Positions 1-9,845 of a DNA stretch of 64,000 bases are shown here, piece by piece. Each line of letters opens with the position of its first letter. Positions within the stretch are counted from its first letter, which is position 1. Origin of the DNA: Amoebidium appalachense (lineage: Eukaryota > Ichthyosporea); assembly GCA_963693365.1 (NCBI GenBank), contig CAVNZM010000013.1, positions 1,488,001 to 1,552,000 of the forward strand, written 5' to 3'. The translations under genes were made by a program, and so were the position numbers. The notes under the pieces are model-generated. The model was not told where the DNA came from, ran no database searches, and saw only the letters and a program-made list of their open reading frames with translations.

Positions 1-840
1 AGCATACTCAAACGCTTTTGATTGGCCGGTTCATTGTACTTCAACAAAAATGGCGCGCAAACCTTTTGGCAAGCAGAACTTGAACGTGAAAGAAAAAAAG
101 AAGGAAAGAAAAGGTCTAAAATGAAAAAAATAAAAAACCGCAAAACGGGTTTTCCGTGACAACAGTAATTACAAAATAGTGCGGACGGGCCTGCTCTTAT
201 ATACTGCTAGCTATCACCGAGTTTGCGCACATGTAGCCAGGTTTTCGAAAGCATTTAACGTGAGGGAGCGAGAGTTTTGTTGAGCAACGAAAGCGTCAAT
301 GATCTCGCTTCGTTTGTCTTGACACACCCTCTGTGTGTATACCTACGTGCTTGATATAACAGAGCACCCCCAAGAATATCTTAAGTTCAACAGGTAGCTC
401 AAACCCGCCTCCCCTCCCCCTCCCCCCTCCCCTCCCTCTCCCCCCCTCCCGGCTCCCCACTCACTTCATCTTGTGATGACAATGTCTCTTTTTACACTCG
501 TGTGGTGCCTACCTACACGGTTCTGCCTTTTGATCAACTGAATTCCCCATTAAAACCCAGAATTACTGCCCTCGCTCCTTTTCCTTTGTGTGTTGTTGTT
601 ACATCTTCACCTCTTTCTTCCCTTGTCGTTTTTCTATTCCTCCTCTCCAGAGCAGATGTTATGACCGGTCGTGTCTCTCTGTTGGTTTGCAGCCATCATT
701 TCATACATCCTCTGCTTTCCTTTGGCTATTCTCACTTTACTCGTGCCTCTCACCATCCAACCCTCACCAACACAGTCTCCTTCCCGTTAGCTTTCTGAAT
801 TGTAGGTCTATATTTTTACACCCCGCTCGCATAGTATAAC
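1..840. other. non-coding upstream region
   Basis: I see no gene here. The first 390 bases are ordinary mixed sequence; 402-455 is a C-rich tract; the rest is C/T-rich. Short open frames have no recognisable domain and look accidental. Confidence 0.5.
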
Positions 841-1239
841 CTCAAGATGTTTGTTCTCACAAGGTATTCCTCTGAGATTTCGATTATTTTACCATTCTCC
901 TTACCCCCCCCCCCCCCCCCCACCCCCCCTTTGCCCCCTCCCCTTCCCATCTCCGTCTGTGTGCGCCCCCCCCCCCCCCCCCCCCCCCTCCTTCCTCCTT
1001 CCCTCCCTCTCGCCCCCTCCCCCCCCCCCCCCCCCCCCCTTCCACCACCACCCCCATCTTTCTCACTCTCTCTTATCTCCTCCCTCTCTCCCTTTCTCTC
1101 AAACTCCATCTGATTCTTTTTGCTCTCCTAGTTGCCCCTTCTACCCCTGCCTAACCATGATCGAAAGACCCCTTTTGTGTGTTACAACATTCCTCCCCCA
1201 CACTCGATGTCGTGTGATTTCTTACACAGCCATCTCCCC

Positions 1240-1270
<31 letters not shown>

Positions 1271-1808
1271 AAGAGAGAGACAGAGAGAGGAAAAAATAAG
1301 AAAAATAGAAAAGGCATAAAAAAGGCTGATAGGTATTGTTACGTAGTCCGACTCATCTCAAACGTAGCTCTAGTCGGATGTAGTCGTTTGGCGCACACTC
1401 ACAATAAGCAGCCACCCATGCACCCCCCCCCCCCCCCCCTCCCCCCCCCCCACCCCCCCCCCCCCCCCCCCCCCCCTTCTTCCATCGTACACCCACCTGC
1501 CCAACCTTCTGTATATCCTCCCCCCCCCTCCCCCAACCCCCACCCCTCCCACACACCCACCCACCCGTGTACCCGTCCCCCCCCCCCCCCCTCCCCCAAC
1601 GTTGTCTGTAGGCTCTCTGATGACACACAAGCATATAAGCACCACGTGCACTCTGTTCTTGTATCGGGACCCACCTCCCTCACTATCATCTTTCTCATCC
1701 CTGTCCTCCCCTACCCCTCCCCCCCCACCCCTCCCCCCCCCCCCCCCCCCCCCCCGGCCCTCCCCTCTTCTCCTCTCCCCCTTCCCCCCTTCCCCCTCCC
1801 CCCACTCC

Positions 1809-1901
<93 letters not shown>

Positions 1902-1975
1902 TCTCCCTTCCCCCCATCCCCTCCCCCCTCCCCCCCCCTCCCCCCTAAACACCGTCACCACTTCCACCACAAACA
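841..1975. repeat. simple-sequence block (C-runs, (CA)n, CnAm)
   Basis: Dense C-runs (for example around 905-930, 965-990 and 1470-1487), a C25-A12 composite at 1236-1272 and a pure (CA)n tract at about 1815-1900. The block ends about 100 bases before the GST start codon, so any GST promoter is either within it or masked by it. Long proline and Thr-His frames here are translations of the repeats, not genes. Confidence 0.9.
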
Positions 1976-2001
1976 CACAGAGAAACCAACCCCCTTCCGC
2001 C

Positions 2002-3017
2002 ATGTCTTCGCTCAAGATTTCATATTTCGCCATTAAGGGGCGAGCGGAGGCTTCCCGTCTTGCCTTGTTTGTAGGGGGAATAGACTTCGCCGACGAGAGA
2101 CTTTCCTTTGCGCAATTCAAGTCGCTACAAGAGGCAGGCATTCTACCTTACGGACAATTACCCATTCTTACTCGTGACGGACAGGTTAGAAATTCTCCTT
2201 CTGCCAGCATTTTTTTATAGGATATTTTGATTTTGGGGGGTTTGATTTGTGACGGTTTGTGTGTATGTCTTTTGATGTCTTCTCCTCCATCTTTTCAGCC
2301 CTTTAATGCACGCATCCCCCTCCCCCCCCCCCCCCCCCCACCCGTCCCCGCCCCCGGGAAGTCAAAGGGTGGAAACTCGGGTACTGTAAATTATGTGGGC
2401 CCCCTCCAGAGTGTGTAATGCATACTCCTACGTTGTGCTGTGCCCTCTGCATTGTGTTGTCCGTCATGAATGCGTGCTTCGTACTCTATGACCCCCCCCC
2501 CCCCCCCCCCCCCCCCTGCGGCCCGCGCACGAGTTTCTATCCGTCTTTTTTTCCTTGATCGTTGCTTACTGCTGCAACCTTCAACCCCAGGCCCTTCCCA
2601 CTGCTCTTGCCTGTTGCCTGCTTGCATGAGTAACCCTGCTCGTCTCTGATGAAGGTGAAAGCACCCTTGCTTTCAAGTGAAGTGGTGTCTGAGTTGGATT
2701 TCGCGCACGAGGTGAATGGGGTGGTTTGGACTGTGGATGACTTCTCCCTCCCCCTCCCCCCTCCCCCCTCCCCCCTCGCTCCCCTAAGGATGGGCTCTGC
2801 TTATGGTGCATACTCTTTGGTTTGCGCTTGCATTGTGTTGTCCGTCAAGAATGTGTGCTTCGTACTCTGCAACACATTCTAACCCCCCCCCCTCCCCCCC
2901 CCCCCCCTAGCCCCTCCCCCCCCAAACGAACACATGCATGCGGGGCCCACATTCACCCCCCCCCATACTCCTTTACCCCCCCTCCCCCCCTCCCTCCCCC
3001 CCCCCCCTCCCCCCTTT

Positions 3018-3056
<39 letters not shown>

Positions 3057-3204
3057 CACACACACACACATACACACAAACACACCAACACCCCCCTCCC
3101 CCCAGACCCACACACACAAACACCCCGTCCCCCCCCTTCCCCCCCCCCCCCCCCCCCCCACCCCCCGTCCCCCGCCCGCGCGCCCTTCCTACCCTCCCAC
3201 CCCT

Positions 3205-3235
<31 letters not shown>

Positions 3236-5046
3236 CCTCTCCCCCTCTTCCCCCCTCCTCCCCCGGGCCCTGTCCCCTCACCCCCCTTCTCCCCCCTCCC
3301 CACACACACATATACACACCAACACATGTAACAGGTAATAGCGCAAAGCCGTACAATTCTCCGGTTCTGTGGCCGGCTGGCCAATCTCTACCCGACAGAC
3401 GCCTGGGAGGCAGCAATAGTGGATGAGGTGGTCGATACGATAGAGGACATAAACCAGATCGTCGTTAACACCTTTGAGCTTAAAGGTGAGCTGGTATACC
3501 TTATGCTTAAGGGTACATAACACATTGGAGCTGAAAGCCTTAGGTGAGCTTGTTTTGATTCATTGGTTTTATGCTTATGGTTTCAATAGTGGATGAGGTG
3601 GTTGATACAATAGAGGACATAAACAAGACGGTCGTTAACACATTCGAACTTAAAGGTGACCGGGCATCCTTTGTGCTTGTGATGTCTGTGATAACGGCAC
3701 TAACACACTCGAGTTTAAAGATAAGCAGGTATACCTTATGCTTATGATAACGATTTCAGAGGTAGTTAACCCCTTCGAGCTTAAAGGGGAGCGGGTAAAC
3801 ATTATCTGAGGACATAAACCAGATCGTCACATTCGAGCTGAAAGGTGAGCGGGTATACCACATGTTTATGATACCTATCTTAACGGAAGTTTAATGGTCT
3901 TGAGCTTAAAGGTGACCGGATATACCTTATTCTTTTAGCGGGTATACGTTATGCCTACATTTCAACTGTGGATGGGGTGGTCTATACTATAGAGGGCATA
4001 AACCAGACCATCGTTAACAACTTATATCTTGTCCCTGTGATTCCTATTATCTCGAACCGGGCGGTCATGAACATATTGTTTCGAGCTCTTAGGTGTTGGT
4101 TTACCTTGTGATGCTCACGCTAGTAAAAACACTTTATCTGTGTATCACCATAGTCACATACGCAAATGTTGGCATGTAGCCACACATGTAACATGTAACC
4201 AACTTCGAATGCTCTAAACCTCTCAATACACTCACATATCAAGCAATATCGAACTTTTAGAGGAGGGTTCTAACATTGTGCACATATACAGACGAAGAGA
4301 AGAAAAGGGCGCGTGAGGCCATGCTAGTGCACCCTCTACCGTGGTTCTTTAAGGGGCTGGAGGGGAGACTGAAGCAGGCGGGCACGGGGTACTTTGTGGG
4401 CGAAAAGGTGCGTGTGTGTGTGTGTGTGGGTGGGTGGGTGGTGGTGGTGGTGTGAGTGGGTGGGTGGGTGTGGGTGGGTAGGTAGGTGGGTGGTTGGGTG
4501 GGTGGTGGGTAGGTGGGTGGATGTTTGTGGGGGGGGGGGGGGGGGGGGGAGGGAGGGGGGGGGGGGGATGAGATGGGTGTGTGTTTTGCATGCGAGTGTT
4601 GTGGGGGGGAGGGGGGAGGGGGGGGGGGGGGGGGGTTGGGTGGCGGGTGGATGGATGCGAGTGTTTTTTGGGAGGGAGGGAGGGGGGGGGGGGGGGGGGG
4701 GGGATTGGGTTGTTGGATGTGTGCTGCAGGTGGGAAACAAGGTGTGTGTGTGTGTGTTTTTTTTGGGGGGGGGGAGGAGGGGGGTGATTGTGTATGGGCC
4801 CCCGGAGGGGGGGGGGGGGGGGTGGGGGGAGGGTTGGAAGGTTTACCTGGTTCCTTCTTCTTTTTAGAGCATCACCAATTGCCATATAAGGTAATCCTGG
4901 AACAAAGCGGTTAACTGCACCATTCTTCTTTATGGGTAACGTTGAGGCCAATCCCTGATTGGCTACTAACATCTATTTATCACAGTTGACCATTGCCGAC
5001 CTTCAGGTTTACGACGCTCTCTCCTGGGTCAAATCAGGTCCCTCCT

Positions 5047-5077
<31 letters not shown>

Positions 5078-5436
5078 TCCCCCCCTCCCCCTCTAAACAA
5101 CTTCTTCGTCCCCCCCCCCCCGCCTTCCTCTCCCCTCACTCCCTAATTCTCATTCCCTCCCCCCTCCCCCCCACCACCTCCCCCTCTCCCTTCCCCCCCA
5201 AAAAAAAATAAAACATACACACACACACATACACACACACACAGACACACACAGACACACACAGACACACACACACACCTATACCATGCACTCACCCTCC
5301 CCCGCCCAAAGCATACGCCTCTCTTCACGAAAAGGGTGGGGAGCCTCGACCAGAGAGAAGGACAAGTGGACTGGGTGGGTAGGCAGGCGGGCAGGGGGGA
5401 TGGGGGGAGAGGGTGGGAAGGGTGTTTTTTTTTTTT

Positions 5437-5496
<60 letters not shown>

Positions 5497-6388
5497 GCAA
5501 CACATGTTCATGTAACATTGTTTTGTTTTGACATAGGTTTCGCATGCGAGGTAAGGGGTTCGGAACTCAGATGCATTTCATGACTTTATTCCCCTTCGAT
5601 GATATGTACTCTAATAATGCCATAATGCCACGCACTGCTTATGTTGCATATTACCTTGCATATTGTGCGTTGCTGATGTTGCATACTTGTGTGTTTTGGC
5701 TTTGCATGTGTCCTGCACACCGTTTCGTTTTGTGTAGTTGTACTTCGTACCCTGCTCGGCATGCTAACCCCCCCACCCCCCTCCCTCCCCTCCTTCCCTC
5801 CTTCCCCCCCAAACCACCACCACCACCACCACCACCACCACCACGACACACATGGAAACACACACACCAACAGGCACATGCATCAGCATTGACAATTACA
5901 TACTCACTGCCCTCCCCCCTCCCCCCCCTTGCCCCCTCCCCCCTTTCTTAGCCCCCCTCCCCCCCCTCCCCCCCCCTCCCCACCCCACATACACGCACAC
6001 ACACCTCCCCCACCTCCATCCCCCCACCCCCAACCCCCTCATACCACCACCAACCCGTGCACGCTAGCCCACACACACACACGTGCATGCATGCACACAC
6101 GCACACACAGGCACAGACACACACAAACATGTGCGCACACACACGCGCGCACATACACACACACACACACACTCCCTCCCTCTCTCTCTCTCCCTGTCTC
6201 TCCCCGCTTCCCCCATCACACACACACACACACGTACACGTACACGTACACACACACGTACAGGCATTCTCGACCATGTGCCCACAACAGTCCTCGACGG
6301 TTATCCCCTCCTCAGCGCCCACCTGCAAAGAGTCGACTCCCACCCAAGAGTGGCTGAATGGAACGCCGCGCACCGCAAAAAGGAGTAA
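2002..6388 (+). CDS. sigma-class glutathione S-transferase, five exons
   Basis: Cytosolic GST that conjugates glutathione to electrophiles; the sigma class also includes prostaglandin-D-synthase and S-crystallin types. Proposed exons: 2002-2184, 3335-3485, 4292-4407, 4986-5037 and 6264-6388. They join in frame (phases 0, 1, 0, 1) with GT-AG borders to give 208 residues, the usual sigma length. Visible signs: the N-terminal thioredoxin-fold start with the catalytic Tyr at residue 8 ([14 protein letters not shown]), the cis-Pro segment GQLPIL at 51-56, the glutathione-binding Gln-Ser pair at 65-66, and a helical C-terminal domain with GYFVGEK then [18 protein letters not shown]. The start ATG precedes the conserved first strand directly. 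Introns 1 and 4 are C/CA-rich, intron 3 is G/GT-rich, and intron 2 contains decayed exon-2 copies. The exon model is my reading of splice sites, but the unbroken family match makes it strong. Confidence 0.9.
2185..3334 (+). repeat. GST intron 1, simple repeats
   Basis: Donor CAG|GTTAGA and acceptor ACAG. It contains several C-runs (2320-2338, 2492-2516, 2999-3053, 3130-3160) and CA tracts up to the acceptor. There are two diverged copies of a local segment at about 2435-2480 and 2825-2876 (each containing the string CATTGTGTTGTCCGTCA), so part of the intron is duplicated. Confidence 0.75.
3486..4291 (+). repeat. GST intron 2 with decayed tandem copies of the exon 2 end
   Basis: After the real donor (3486) the end of exon 2 plus its donor recurs in diverged form. 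A long copy lies at about 3586-3680, shorter ones near 3700-3745, 3765-3805, 3808-3870 and 3890-3930, and a partial upstream piece at about 3966-4030. Copies are recognised by GGACATAAAC, GTCGTTAAC and CGAGCTTAAAGGTGA. The longest copy keeps an open frame with conservative changes and a GTGACC donor. Confidence 0.8.
4408..4985 (+). repeat. GST intron 3, G/GT-rich
   Basis: The donor GTGCGTGTG leads straight into (GT)n, then long G-runs (4530-4567, 4619-4635, 4681-4703, 4806-4822). The acceptor side is ordinary sequence ending in TTTATCACAG. The strand bias is opposite to introns 1 and 4 of the same gene. Confidence 0.8.
5038..6263 (+). repeat. GST intron 4, C-runs, T22-G49 composite and CA tracts
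   Basis: C-run at 5048-5074, CA tracts at 5216-5278, a T22 run (5425-5446) followed directly by G49 (5447-5495), an (ACC)n block at 5815-5843 and long CA/GTAC tracts up to the acceptor GTACAG at 6258-6263. I found no extra exon needed between GST exons 4 and 5. Confidence 0.8.
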
Positions 6389-6439
6389 ACGATTGGTTGG
6401 AGTCATGTGCTTGTGCTTGTGTTAAGGAATAGGTAGAGG

Positions 6440-6700
6440 GGTGATACAGTGGCAGCTCGTGTATTAGTACGCCGTGGCATGTTGTTGTATTCTTGTATTA
6501 ATACAATAGATCCTATTAATAATTTGAAATTTGATACACAATCTTATTCAATTTAGATACATGGTACTCGATCCTATTGATACATATGCGCATTAATATA
6601 GTACGCTTTCTTATTGATACATCCGTGCATTAAGGGCCTTAATATGGTACGCTATCCTATTGATACATTCGCATATTAATACGCTGCCATCCCTGTACGA
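6440..6700. repeat. degenerate AT-rich tandem repeat
   Basis: The phrases CCTATTGATACAT, GCATTAATA and GGTACGCT recur at roughly 50-65 base spacing (about 6563, 6615, 6655), giving three to four diverged units. A short G5/C5 hairpin (about 6706-6726) follows. No gene is seen from 6389 to 6900. Confidence 0.65.
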
Positions 6701-6899
6701 TATTATTGGGGGACTACTAAAACCCCCCTATAACTTTATATATATTTACATAGACGCTACACCGTATATTATAACTTAGCATTGAAGCTGTTACAATCGC
6801 ATATTAGTACACCTCGTGTAATGATACAGTTTGCAGCCTGATTCGAAGGCCGGGGTGCCAATACAGAAAGGACTACTTTATTAGTTGAAATGAAGGACA

Positions 6900-7094
6900 G
6901 GCTGTGTGTGGCGCGAGTGTGTGTATGTGTGCGTGTGCCCGTGTGTGCGCGTGCACGAGTCACTCTCTCCCTCTCTCTCTCTCTCTCCCCATCCCACTCA
7001 CTCACTCTCTCCTCCCATCCCCCCCATCCCCCCCCCCCCCCCCCCCCTTCACACACACACACCCTCTCTCCCCCCCCCCCCTCTCTCTCTCTCT

Positions 7095-7125
<31 letters not shown>

Positions 7126-7152
7126 CTCTCCCTCTATCTCTCTCTCTCTCTA

Positions 7153-7210
<58 letters not shown>

Positions 7211-7345
7211 CCTCTCCCTCTCCCTCTCCCTCTCCCTCTCCCTCTCTTCCTTTCTCTCTCTCTCTCTCTCTAGCTCTCTCCCCCCCCCCCCCCCCCTTCT
7301 CCCCCCCCCCCGGCCCCCTCTCGACCACCCACCAGAAGGCCTCCC
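6900..7345. repeat. (GT)n, (CT)n and C-run block
   Basis: GT-rich sequence, then (CT)n mixed with C-runs (about 7020-7050, 7099-7122, 7281-7296), including a tract of alternating CT from 7150 to 7208. Ser-Leu, Arg-Glu and similar frames here are repeat artefacts. Confidence 0.9.
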
Positions 7346-7690
7346 CCCCCTCCCCCCCACACCAAAAAAGAAAGAAATTAAAATGACATATGATTTGGAT
7401 TTTATCATGAGGCATGCCCCTCAAAATCCCTCGATTTGATGTTTAAAAGAAGCGCTATTCCCTGGGCGGCTGCAAAGGCAGTTGGGACAGCCAGCAAAAC
7501 AAGCAAAACCAGTTAATAGGCTTCAAGGTGAATTAACCATTTCAAAGAGTTCTGGGGTCAAATATTGTCTGATTGTGGGTCACGGCGGTACATCCGCAAC
7601 TTTTAGTAAAATGGTTTTTTTTATAAGCACATGTCCGACGGTACATTCATTCATGATCAAGTTCAGGCATAGAAATTCATGATATGATTT
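7346..7690. other. intergenic sequence
   Basis: Mixed unique-looking sequence with no recognisable gene. Its right part near 7680-7720 begins to match, in inverted orientation, the DNA downstream of the intact hydrolase gene near 15,480. Confidence 0.45.
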
Positions 7691-7905
7691 GTTTATTTTT
7701 TTTCCAGACCAGAAGACACGCTGAACCAGTCATAAATGACTTCCAATGGTTGATGGTGTTCGTGGTCTCCCTACAAGGTTGCCAAAATTCCAAAGCAACT
7801 TAGTGGCAATTGAGCAGTGCAGATCGGAAGATTCAAAAAGACTATCTAAAGTATTGAAATCGCACATCATTAGAACAAATCTTTAAGGTGAAATGTGTCA
7901 GCCAC

Positions 7906-9332
7906 CTATGCCTTCTCATTGTTAAAGTTGCTTGCAGTACCACTCATGTCGTTTTGGCCGACCCTCCTACCGACCCTAATGACGTACACCACGAGGCCCA
8001 CAGACACCAACACATTGAACACCAACAGCCCGAGAGTGGCAGCGGCCAGGGCACTGCTGCCTGCGGCCACACCATTGCAGGCGGAGGCATTGGTGCAGTA
8101 GGTGGGTGCCCTGCGGCCCAGGAGCATGTAGTTGGACGTCAGACTCTCGGCCCACTGGCGGTCCATGTCGTAGTTGAGGGGCACGTGGGGCCGCACCAAG
8201 CCGTTGGTGCTTTGTGACTTCGATCATGCGCAGGTTGGGGTTGGCGGGCTGGCGGTAGTAATAACGCAGTGACTTGTGGTCCCTCACCACCTGCCAGTAA
8301 GTGGTGCCCCTGTCCGTGTCCACCTGCCAGTAAGTGGTGCCCCTCTCCGTGTCAAAGTCGTAGTTGCCACGGGTACGTGTCACGCGGCATATCATAGCGT
8401 GCGCCTCGTAGACAAGGTCGACGGACGGGTCTGGGCTGACAAACGACTCTATGCCGGTGGTGCCGTTCAGCCAGCGGCCGTTTGCGCGCACGGCTGCCTC
8501 CTGCATGACGAGGAGAGACGAGAACCGGTCGGGGCCATCAAAACTACCCGATGTGCGCTGGACCTCCTTGAGACTGGCTCGAGAAACGGCGGAGATATCC
8601 GACAGCTGGGTGAGGTTGAAGCGAGCAACCACCATCTCTCTCATCTGCTCGAAGAAGGGGGCGTTTGTTATCACCATGCCGTCGTTGTTGTCGTAGATGC
8701 AAGTACGTGCCCCTGCCTTCTCCGCATACGGCATGTTCTTGGCAAAGCACTCAGAGGCCTTGTCTTTGTCCTTGTTGCCCACATACTCCACAATGATGGA
8801 TTCACTGGAAGGTCCAGTGCAGGCCCATGAACCCACCCAGCTGGCCCATCACGGGCGCATACGCGTCCACTATCTGATACTTCTCGATCTCTGCCTTCAC
8901 ACACGCAACGGTGTCACATACGGAGAGCAGACAGGGGTGTGTTGTACATGGGGAGAGACGGTCGGGGGGTCCTCGGCGACAGCCAGCGGATACAAAGACG
9001 CGGGGAGAGCGAGCAGGCCCACACCCAGGCCGGCCTCGTTCAGACCGTCGACGGCATGGTTGACGCCCAGGCCGCCTAGGTAGACACTGCCGTACTTGGC
9101 CGTGGCGGTAGGCATGGTGCACGTGTGCCTGGTGCAGTTGCGAGGGACGAAGTCAAAGGGAATGGCATGGCCCCGTGCCATGGACCAAATCTCGGTGTTG
9201 AGGTCTGGGATGCCCCAATCCATTGAGCGGGCTGAGACGGGGTAGGTTTTGCCGAGTGGCGAAGGAGGAAGTTGCTGCATGCCTGCGCACCTTGGAGGGC
9301 TGCCGCGAGAGTTATAAGTGCTTCGGCGCCAT
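7906..9332 (-). pseudogene. choloylglycine hydrolase-like pseudogene
   Basis: Decayed paralogue of the intact gene at 13,831-15,243, in opposite orientation. The start codon is kept (9330-9332), but loss of one base in the sixth codon region puts a stop just after MAPKH. Further frame changes occur near 8930-8960, at about 8800-8820 (loss of roughly a dozen bases after the HWTF segment) and near 8205-8220. An internal 33-base tandem duplication at about 8293-8358 repeats the GTTYWQV segment. The rest still matches the intact copy closely, including the DGLNEAGL and NAPFFEQM regions and the C-terminal membrane segment, so inactivation looks fairly recent. I cannot exclude that single-base breaks are assembly errors, but the number of independent breaks favours a true pseudogene. 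Confidence 0.85.
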
Positions 9333-9390
9333 CACGTCGAAAAGGTTTGATCAATTTTTCGGTGCCAACTGCGGTGCACCCTTCAGGCCT

Positions 9391-9427
9391 TCTTTATATA
9401 CTTTTTAATGTGTATCATCCTCCAATC
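9391..9427 (-). promoter_or_regulatory. ATTGG box and TATA box of the hydrolase pseudogene
   Basis: On the minus strand GATTGGAGGAT (9417-9427) is followed about 17 bases later by TATATAAAGA (about 9391-9400), some 60 bases before the ATG. The same pair with similar spacing precedes the intact paralogue at 13,207-13,242. The conservation is what supports the promoter call. Confidence 0.6.
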
Positions 9428-9487
9428 AACACTCTGAAAGCTTTATGCATATGGCTGGAATGCATGATCATGATCGGAAGTCTCGAA

Positions 9488-9683
9488 GGGGTTTACGCTG
9501 TTTACTCGAGGCAAAGAGAACCAGTCTCAGGTATGGGGGGGGGGGTTTTGCTCGGAATATCCCCTCAGCGGTATATCATGATCACGTACATAGATGTCGG
9601 GTGGTGACTATATATCAGGGTTTACTTTCTCTACGAGACACCATAAAGACTACAAGGAGAAATCAATTAGTTGGGGTTCCCCC

Positions 9684-9748
<65 letters not shown>

Positions 9749-9780
9749 GGGCTCCCCTCGGGACACTCGGTATCAGCTGG

Positions 9781-9845
<65 letters not shown>

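Larger units (their letters stand above)
7690..9430 (-). repeat. left arm of inverted gene duplication
   Basis: This arm corresponds to 13,200-15,490 read on the other strand. Similarity covers a promoter module, the coding region and at least 200 bases downstream: TGGTTCAGC plus CTTCTGGTC and an AAATAAAC near 7700 match about 15,435-15,485. The LINE pieces are not in matching places in the two arms, so they inserted after the duplication. Confidence 0.75.

Noticed and set aside
841-1948. Long proline-rich and Thr-His open frames in C-run/CA repeats (also at 2822-3426, 4336-4972, 16,083-17,123, 18,416-19,052, 22,999-23,640, 45,029-45,784)
   Set aside because: They are direct translations of simple repeats on either strand, with no ordinary protein sequence between.
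5537-5551. Mini-exon between GST exons 4 and 5 (ATAG...GTAAGG)
   Set aside because: Exons 4 and 5 join in frame and match the family without it; adding it breaks the alignment.
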